A stretch of DNA of 25,980 bases. Source: an uncultured Collinsella sp. GTDB lineage: Bacteria; Actinomycetota; Coriobacteriia; Coriobacteriales; Coriobacteriaceae. Shown one piece after another: positions 21,113 through 25,980 of the stretch. Where the stretch lies: NCBI GenBank assembly GCA_902464965.1, contig CABQLI010000025.1, forward strand, positions 1-25,980, given 5' to 3'. A program made the position numbers and the translations under genes. The number at the start of each line of letters is the position of its first letter. Position 1 is the first letter of the stretch. The notes beneath the pieces are model-generated. The model was not told where the DNA came from and made no database searches. It worked only from the letters and a program-made list of their open reading frames with translations.

Positions 21113-22755
21113 TGGCTCGGTTTGATAGGAGCTCGGCGGCGGGTGTGGCATATGGCTCGGCCGCGCCGGCGATTGAGGTGCGAGGCCTTAGTTTTGCCTA
21201 TCCCGGGGTCAAGGCACCGGTGCTCGAGGGGCTTGATTGGCGTGTTTCCCAAGGTGCGTTTGCACTGCTTGTTGGCGGTACCGGTTCGGGCAAGTCGACG
21301 CTGCTGTCGCTGCTCAAGCCCGAGATCGCTCCAGCGGGCGAGCGCACTGGCGAACTGCGCGTGCTGGGCGAGAACGTTGCCGACATGGACGTGCGGGCAT
21401 CGGCAGAGCGCGTGGGTTATGTGTTTCAGGATCCCGAGAACCAGATTGTGTGCGAGACCGTGTGGCACGAGATGGCGTTTGGCCTAGAGAATCTGGGTGT
21501 GTCGCGCGACGAGATGCGCCGCCGTGTTGCCGAGACCAGCTATTTCTTTGGTCTGGAGGACTGGCTTCATCGTGATACCGATACGCTTTCGGGTGGCCGC
21601 AAGCAGCTGCTGTCGCTTGCCGCCGTCCTGGCGCTGCGCCCGCGCGTGCTGCTGCTCGACGAGCCCACGTCTCAGCTCGATCCCGTTGCCGAGAAGAATT
21701 TCCTGCACGCGCTGTTTCGTGTGAATCGCGAGCTGGGCTGCACGGTTGTTGTGGCGACGCATCAGCCGCGCCCAATGCTCGAATACGCGACGTGTGCGTA
21801 CCGGATTGAGGATGGCCGCGTGCACGAGGCGGCGGATATGGCTTCTTTGGTATGCCGAGAATCGCTGTTTTCCGATGACACGTTGGGGTGGGGTGCCATC
21901 CGATGTGCAAAAAACGGAGTATTCAGCAGGCGTGAGGACAATTTGGGCTCTCTGGAGCCGCCCGGGGACGTATCGAGCGCGAAAAAAAGTTTGGAATTGG
22001 ACAAATCGTCCGAATTTGTGGCGCAAACGTCGCTCGAGAACGGCTTGGAAGCCTTCTCGCGCACGGATGGAAGCAGAATACTCCAAAAAATGCACGGCGG
22101 GTCGGCTACCACCCTGTCGGGGAGCTGGTTTCGCTACGATCGAGCGTCCGGCTGGGTGCTGCGCGGGCTCGATGCGTCGTTTTCGGCCGGTGCGGTGCAT
22201 GCGATCGTGGGCGGCAACGGATGCGGTAAGTCGACGATACTCTCGGTGCTGGCGAAGACCGCCAAGCTGCAGCGCGGCCGCATGGTGCGCGGAGCGGCCT
22301 CGGCGGCGCTGCTGCCTCAGAATCCCAAAGCATTGCTGGTTGCCGAGACGGTTCGCGATGAGCTGATGGAATGGGCCTCGACCTGCGGATATGACGAGAA
22401 CTTGGCGCGGGAGCGTGCGGCGAGCTTGGGGTTGTCGGGTCTGGATGGACGCCATCCGTACGATCTTTCGGGCGGACAGCGCCAGCTGCTCGCACTGGCA
22501 AAGCTGCTGCTGATCGGCCCCGAGCTGCTGCTGCTTGACGAGCCCACGAAGGGCTTGGACCTGGAGAGTCGCCGCACCATCGCCCGCGCCCTGCGTGACC
22601 ATGCGAAGGCTGGCGGCACCGTCATCATGGCTACGCACGATTTGGACTTTGCCGAGCAGGTAGCCGACGACGTCGCCATGATGTTTGACGGCGAGATTGC
22701 CTGCATGGAGTCCCCGGCCGACTTCTTTGCCGACAACGTGTTCTATAGGGCGTGA
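21112..22755 (+). CDS. Fused two-domain ECF transporter ATPase (EcfA1-EcfA2 type)
   Basis: The 547-residue protein holds both ATPase domains of an ECF importer in one chain. Domain 1 (about 20-250) has Walker A GGTGSGKST (55-63), Q106 in VFQDPENQ, signature LSGGR (159-163), Walker B VLLLDEP and H217. Domain 2 (about 335-547) has Walker A GGNGCGKST (367-375), Q403 in LPQNP, LSGGQ (452-456), LLLLDEP and H509. FQDPENQI is the typical EcfA Q-loop. The linker (about 250-335) is hydrophilic and A-rich in DNA, and it matches an inverted-repeat segment (21905-22095). The ATG at 21112 overlaps the ecfT stop. Four bases separate it from the S-component gene. Confidence 0.92.
   Translation: MARFDRSSAAGVAYGSAAPAIEVRGLSFAYPGVKAPVLEGLDWRVSQGAFALLVGGTGSGKSTLLSLLKPEIAPAGERTGELRVLGENVADMDVRASAERVGYVFQDPENQIVCETVWHEMAFGLENLGVSRDEMRRRVAETSYFFGLEDWLHRDTDTLSGGRKQLLSLAAVLALRPRVLLLDEPTSQLDPVAEKNFLHALFRVNRELGCTVVVATHQPRPMLEYATCAYRIEDGRVHEAADMASLVCRESLFSDDTLGWGAIRCAKNGVFSRREDNLGSLEPPGDVSSAKKSLELDKSSEFVAQTSLENGLEAFSRTDGSRILQKMHGGSATTLSGSWFRYDRASGWVLRGLDASFSAGAVHAIVGGNGCGKSTILSVLAKTAKLQRGRMVRGAASAALLPQNPKALLVAETVRDELMEWASTCGYDENLARERAASLGLSGLDGRHPYDLSGGQRQLLALAKLLLIGPELLLLDEPTKGLDLESRRTIARALRDHAKAGGTVIMATHDLDFAEQVADDVAMMFDGEIACMESPADFFADNVFYRA
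21905..22095 (+). repeat. A-rich inverted-repeat segment encoding the ATPase linker
   Basis: The ends GTGCA...GGAGTATTC (21905-21924) and GAATACTCC...TGCAC (22076-22095) are inverted repeats, with A-tracts of 5-6 bases between the two parts at both ends. The 191-base segment is A-richer than its neighbours and is translated in frame as residues about 265-328 of the ATPase. It looks like an inserted element that became linker, but this is inference. Confidence 0.55.
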
Positions 22756-22759
22756 TGGG

Positions 22760-23473
22760 ATGACGGACTGTCGTTTCTCGCGTTTGCTTGCAAAACTGGA
22801 GATCCCGCTGTTGTTGGCGGTGCCGGCGGTGATGGCTGCCGCGTTGCTGGCGGGTGTTGAGCAGGCAGCGTTGGCCATGCTGGTTGTGGTGGCGTTGGTG
22901 CTTGCGCTGTTCTTTGCAGGCTACGAGGCGTCGCGACCGGGCCTGCGCCAGATTATGCCCACGCTGGTGCTGGCGGCGCTGGCGGCGGCGGGGCGCATCC
23001 TGTTTGGGCCCATTCCCGACTTTAAACCGGTGAGCGCCATCGCCATTATCGCGGGGGCGACGCTTGGTCGCCGCAATGGTTTTATGGTTGGCGCGCTGGC
23101 GGCGCTGACCAGCAATTTCTTTTTTGGACAGGGCATGTGGACGCCGTGGCAGATGTATGCCTGGGGGCTCGTGGGATACGTTGGCGGTGTGCTGGCGTAT
23201 GCGGGTGCGTTCGACCGCGCCGACGGCACCGTGCGCATGCCAGCGCTGCTGGCGTACGGCTTTGCGTCGGGCCTGCTCTATGGCGTCGTGATCAACGCGT
23301 ATGACATCATTGGTTTTGTACAGCCGCTTACTTGGGCGGGTGCCGCGGCGCGTCTTGCCACGGCAGTGCCGTTCGATATTACGCACGGCCTTGCGACCTG
23401 CGTGTTTTTGGCCGCCTTGTACAAGCCTTGGTGTCGCCGCATTAACCGTGTCGTCGTGAAATACGGGCTGTAG
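22760..23473 (+). CDS. ECF transporter substrate-specific (S) component, ligand unknown
   Basis: The 237-residue integral membrane protein has about six hydrophobic segments, as expected for an S component, which binds the vitamin or similar substrate. Distinctive segments are ILFGPIPDFKPVSAIAIIAGATLGRRNGF, TSNFFFGQGMWTPWQMYAWGLVGYVGG and GVVINAYDIIGF. The PDFKPVSAI...GQGMWTPWQM pattern resembles S components annotated as cobalamin-type (CbrT-like) in Gram-positive anaerobes, but I am not certain of the ligand. The ATG at 22760 lies 4 bases after the ATPase stop, with only a weak ribosome binding site (GATGGG). The three genes form one operon ending at the hairpin at 23499. Confidence 0.82.
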   Translation: MTDCRFSRLLAKLEIPLLLAVPAVMAAALLAGVEQAALAMLVVVALVLALFFAGYEASRPGLRQIMPTLVLAALAAAGRILFGPIPDFKPVSAIAIIAGATLGRRNGFMVGALAALTSNFFFGQGMWTPWQMYAWGLVGYVGGVLAYAGAFDRADGTVRMPALLAYGFASGLLYGVVINAYDIIGFVQPLTWAGAAARLATAVPFDITHGLATCVFLAALYKPWCRRINRVVVKYGL

Positions 23474-23498
23474 GACATTTCGCGTTCCCTCACGAACT

Positions 23499-23559
23499 TG
23501 CGGTGGAATAGTTCTCGTTTTTGGCTATTTGCTGCCCAAACAGGAACTATTCCACCGCA
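23499..23559. repeat. 16-bp perfect hairpin between ECF operon and exoA
   Basis: TGCGGTGGAATAGTTC (23499-23514) pairs exactly with GAACTATTCCACCGCA (23544-23559). The 29-base loop can form an inner TTTGG/CCAAA stem. No T-run follows, so it is not a standard terminator. It lies between convergent genes and resembles a REP-type palindrome. Confidence 0.8.
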
Positions 23560-23573
23560 CCTTATAGGGGGAG

Positions 23574-23606
23574 AGGGGTCACATGATCTGTTTTCCTCTG
23601 TCCCCT
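23574..23606 (-). repeat. Weak GGGGACAG-type hairpin before the exoA stop
   Basis: On the minus strand GGGGACAG is followed about 20 bases later by CCCCT, giving an AGGGG/CCCCT stem of 5 bp. The GGGGACAG core matches those at 7998, 9975 and 13183. This is a weak fold, listed because of the shared core. Confidence 0.35.
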
Positions 23607-23623
23607 AGAGGAATTACTTGGGG

Positions 23624-24442
23624 CTAGAGCTCTAGCGTGAGGGTGACGGGGCAGTGGTCGCTGCCAAAGATGTCGCCGCGGATGCCGGTGTCGCGAACGT
23701 TGGCGGCGATCGAATCGCTTACCAGAAAGTAATCGATGCGCCAGCCGGCGTTGTTCTTGCGGGCATTAAAGCGATAGCTCCACCAGCTGTAGACGCCCTC
23801 GACGTCGGGGTTTGCCGCGCGCCAGGTATCGGTAAAGCCGGCGTTGAGCAGCTCGGTAAACTTGCCGCGTTCCTCGTCCGAAAAGCCTGCGTTGCCGCGG
23901 TTGGACTTGGGGTTCTTAAGGTCGATCTCCTCATGCGCCACGTTAAAGTCGCCGCAGGTTACGACGGGTTTGCCGGTCTCGCGCTCGAGCGCGTTCAAAA
24001 AGCCGCGGTAGGCATCGTCCCAGGCCATACGCACGTCGATGCGCGCGAGCTCATTTTGTGCGTTGGGCGTGTAGACATCCACAAACCAGAATTTGTCGAA
24101 CTCGAGCGCGCAGACGCGGCCCTCGGTTGCGGCTTGGGCGACGAGCACGGCCGCCTCGCCTTCGCCGGCGTAGGGCAGCAGCGCATCGGCGCGCAGTACG
24201 CGCAGCGGCTCCTGGCGGCTAAAGACCGCGGTGCCCGAATAGCCTTTACGCTCGGCGTAGCTCCAGGTTTGGTGATAGCCGGGCAGGTCAATATCGACCT
24301 GGCCTTCTTGCAACTTGGTCTCTTGCAGCGCCAGGATATCGACGTCGAGTTCTTGCGCGATCTGGATAAAGCTCGGGTCCTTTTTGAGCACGGCGCGCAG
24401 GCCGTTGACGTTCCACGAGGCGAAAGTGTAAGTCTGAGGCAT
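23624..24442 (-). CDS. xth: Exodeoxyribonuclease III (AP endonuclease)
   Basis: The 272-residue protein cuts DNA at abasic sites in base-excision repair. The full ExoIII/APE active site is present: SWNVNGLRA (Asn), LQETKL (catalytic Glu), YSGTAVF, VYTPNA, CGDFNVAHEEIDL (Asp/Asn), SWWSYRFNARKNNAGWRIDYFLVS and GSDHCPV (Asp-His). The AHEEIDLKNPKSNRGNAGFS segment resembles the ExoA subgroup (B. subtilis exoA and human APE1) more than E. coli XthA. The ATG at 24442 follows GAAAGGA. It is divergent from the sirtuin gene. Confidence 0.94.
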   Translation of the reverse strand: MPQTYTFASWNVNGLRAVLKKDPSFIQIAQELDVDILALQETKLQEGQVDIDLPGYHQTWSYAERKGYSGTAVFSRQEPLRVLRADALLPYAGEGEAAVLVAQAATEGRVCALEFDKFWFVDVYTPNAQNELARIDVRMAWDDAYRGFLNALERETGKPVVTCGDFNVAHEEIDLKNPKSNRGNAGFSDEERGKFTELLNAGFTDTWRAANPDVEGVYSWWSYRFNARKNNAGWRIDYFLVSDSIAANVRDTGIRGDIFGSDHCPVTLTLEL

Positions 24443-24505
24443 GGTGTCCTTTCGGCGGGGTTGGCAGGCTTAAGATTAGCGCAACAGGGGCGGGGTGGGA
24501 TCCGC

Positions 24506-24532
24506 GCATGCTGACTTAAAGGCCGCATGCTG
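24506..24532 (+). promoter_or_regulatory. GCATGCTG direct repeats upstream of the sirtuin gene
   Basis: GCATGCTG occurs at 24506-24513 and again at 24525-24532, with a 19-base period. Each copy holds the palindrome GCATGC. They lie in the divergent region between exoA and the sirtuin, 46 bases before the sirtuin start. They could be an operator, but the binding protein is unknown. Confidence 0.35.
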
Positions 24533-24577
24533 GGACGTCGCTCAACGCTGCCCGACTAACAAGGACGGAGGACTCAT

Positions 24578-25330
24578 ATGACGCAGGCAATATCGGACCC
24601 CAGGCAGGCCTCCGCCGCGCTGGCGGATCTGTTTGACACCCACAAGCGCGTGGTCTTCTTTGGCGGCGCTGGTGTTTCTACGGCAAGTGGCATTCCCGAT
24701 TTCCGCAGCGTGGACGGCCTGTATCACCAGCAGTTTGCCTATCCGCCCGAGACCATGCTGTCGCATAGCTTTTACGAGGCGCATCCGGCGGAGTTCTTCG
24801 ACTTTTACCGCACCAAGATGATCGCGCTTAACGCTAAACCCAACCGCTGCCACACCAAGCTGGCCGAGCTGGAGCGCGCCGGTAAGCTTGATGCCGTGGT
24901 GACGCAAAATATCGACGGCCTGCATCAGATGGCGGGCTCGCAGCGCGTGTTTGAGCTGCACGGATCGGTCCATCGCAACATTTGCCAGTCGTGCGGCGCG
25001 GTCTATAGCGCCGAGTGGATTTGCTCGCGCGAGCACGAGGACGCCGCGGGCGTGCCCGTGTGTCCTGCGTGCGGCGGGCGCATTAAGCCCGATGTGGTGC
25101 TCTACGAAGAGCCGCTCGACGAGCATGTGTTGACCGGTGCCGTTGCCGCCATCGCCGCCGCCGATGCCCTCATTGTGGGCGGGACCTCGCTCGTGGTGTA
25201 TCCGGCGGCAGGCCTTACGCGATACTTTACCGGCGATACGCTGGCCATATGCAACCTTGCTCCCACCGATCAGGATGCAAATGCCGACCTGCTGATTTCT
25301 TGCGACATCGCGGCCGCGTTTGCGTTCTAG
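24578..25330 (+). CDS. cobB: Sir2-family NAD-dependent protein deacylase
   Basis: The 250-residue sirtuin removes acyl groups from lysine side chains using NAD. The NAD fold and active site are complete: GGAGVSTASGIPDFRS, TQNIDGLH, the catalytic His in ELHGSVHRN, and the zinc ligands CQSCG and CPACGG. The NAD-binding end has GGTSLVVYPAAG and ICNLAPTDQD. Between the zinc pairs it has a 20-residue loop with charged residues. The VVLYEEPLDE motif resembles the class U (Thermotoga-type) deacetylases. The ATG at 24578 follows GGAGGAC. It is followed by folP after 95 bases with a promoter between, so they are separate units. Confidence 0.92.
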   Translation: MTQAISDPRQASAALADLFDTHKRVVFFGGAGVSTASGIPDFRSVDGLYHQQFAYPPETMLSHSFYEAHPAEFFDFYRTKMIALNAKPNRCHTKLAELERAGKLDAVVTQNIDGLHQMAGSQRVFELHGSVHRNICQSCGAVYSAEWICSREHEDAAGVPVCPACGGRIKPDVVLYEEPLDEHVLTGAVAAIAAADALIVGGTSLVVYPAAGLTRYFTGDTLAICNLAPTDQDANADLLISCDIAAAFAF

Positions 25331-25350
25331 CCCGCGCGCGCGGATACAAT
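25320..25350 (+). promoter_or_regulatory. Possible folP promoter
   Basis: TACAAT at 25345-25350 is a likely -10 box, with TTGCGT at 25320-25325 as a weak -35 (19-base spacer) inside the sirtuin's last codons. The leader holds a 7-bp hairpin (CGCCGCC 25376-25382 with GGCGGCG 25397-25403) before the ribosome binding site. Confidence 0.4.
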
Positions 25351-25425
25351 AGAAAGACTGAGTGCAAAGCGACCCCGCCGCCAGCTCCCCAGACTCGGCG
25401 GCGTGGGCATTTTAGGAGGATGTTC

Positions 25426-25980
25426 ATGGCGAACGACAGCAAGACATGGCGGTGCGGAAAGTACGAGCTCAGCTTTGACCGTCCGCGCATCATGGGCGTC
25501 CTCAACGTGACGCCCGATTCGTTTAGCGACGGCGGGGAGCACTTCGACCCGGACGCCGCGATCGAGTATGGCCTGGCGATGCTCGACGCCGGCGCCGACA
25601 TCATCGACGTGGGCGGCGAGTCCACGCGCCCCGGCTTTGCCCCGGTCAATCCCGATGAGGAAGCGCGCCGCGTGCTGCCCGTGGTGCGCGCGCTGGCCAA
25701 GGAGGGCGCCATCGTCTCGATCGACACGCGTCATGTGGCGGTTGCCAAGGCGGCCGTGCGCTGCGGCGCCTCGATCGTCAACGACGTGACCGGCTTCACC
25801 GACCCCAAGATGGTCGAGTTTGTTAAGACGAGCACCTGCGGCGTCATCGTGATGCATGCCGGCGAGGTCGCCGCGCCCACCCGCACGCACGCAACGGTGC
25901 AGCTCGATACCTCGGCAGCGGCGTTTGTTGCCGAGAAGGCGCGCGAGGCGGCTGCCGAGGCCGCGCGTGAGGCCGAGAAG
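25426..25980 (+). CDS. folP: Dihydropteroate synthase FolP (5' part, cut by window end)
   Basis: FolP joins p-aminobenzoate to a pterin pyrophosphate in folate synthesis; sulfonamides act on it. Only the first 185 codons are in the window. The ATG at 25426 follows AGGAGGA at 25414-25420. Visible are IMGVLNVTPDSFSDGG (pterin pyrophosphate loop), GADIIDVGGESTRPG (pABA/sulfonamide site), SIDTRHVAVAKAAV and IVNDVTGFTD. Just after VIVMHAGEV the sequence turns into an Ala/Glu/Arg-rich helical stretch (AAFVAEKAREAAAEAAREAEK), where typical family members have the QGxPxTM loop, so this region is unusual. The right edge of the window ends inside the gene. Confidence 0.93.
   Translation, partial: MANDSKTWRCGKYELSFDRPRIMGVLNVTPDSFSDGGEHFDPDAAIEYGLAMLDAGADIIDVGGESTRPGFAPVNPDEEARRVLPVVRALAKEGAIVSIDTRHVAVAKAAVRCGASIVNDVTGFTDPKMVEFVKTSTCGVIVMHAGEVAAPTRTHATVQLDTSAAAFVAEKAREAAAEAAREAEK

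Noticed and set aside
1..25980. CRISPR array, tRNA or rRNA genes, prophage or intact transposase
   Set aside because: I saw no regularly spaced direct repeats, no tRNA cloverleaf with a CCA-type end, no rRNA-like segment and no transposase or integrase motif. A tRNA or covariance scan would be needed to exclude unusual RNAs.

Overview
The window looks like chromosomal DNA of a high-GC, Gram-positive-type anaerobe, most likely a coriobacterium close to Collinsella. This is an inference. The supporting signs are GC-rich third codon positions, AGGAGG-type ribosome binding sites, a class B sortase, a parvulin-type foldase, an Nfn-type flavoprotein pair, an ECF vitamin-type transporter, a B. subtilis-type PurF and many short GGGACAG-containing hairpins between genes. 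No rRNA, tRNA, CRISPR array, prophage or intact insertion sequence was found. Most of the DNA is ordinary core metabolism.

Layout. 1-2.2 kb (+): purE, a membrane-anchored class B sortase and a degenerate MoaE-like protein, closed by a strong bidirectional terminator. 2.2-3.45 kb (-): a polytopic membrane protein of the CmpB/PF06541 family. 3.7-7.4 kb (+): purF, purM and purN, which with purE give four steps of de novo purine synthesis. 7.5-9.9 kb (+): an orphan PTS EIIA, a peptidyl-prolyl isomerase and a YqeY-like protein. 10.1-13.8 kb (+): a complete polar amino acid ABC importer (ATPase, Tat-type lipoprotein, two permeases) followed by a cytidylate-kinase-like protein. 13.97-16.2 kb (-): the NfnB and NfnA subunits. 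16.6-20.0 kb (-): pth, prs and glmU. 20.2-23.5 kb (+): an ECF transporter (EcfT, a two-domain fused ATPase, an S component). 23.6-24.4 kb (-): exonuclease III. 24.6 kb to the end (+): a sirtuin and the 5' part of folP.

Connections. Prs makes PRPP, which PurF uses. PurF, PurM and PurN follow each other on one strand, and purM/purN overlap. PurN and FolP both belong to folate-linked one-carbon metabolism. GlmU makes UDP-GlcNAc for the cell wall to which sortases attach proteins. Nfn balances NADH, NADPH and ferredoxin in anaerobes.

The least explained material is small and repetitive. (1) A 39-42 bp hairpin family occurs three times, and two copies begin inside the TAA stop codon of the preceding gene in the same register. 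(2) A 28-bp perfect inverted repeat has a loop that can also pair with its own arms. (3) Several GGGACAG hairpins lie between genes. (4) An A-rich segment bounded by degenerate inverted repeats encodes the linker between the two ATPase domains of the ECF protein. I found no convincing new multi-gene system.
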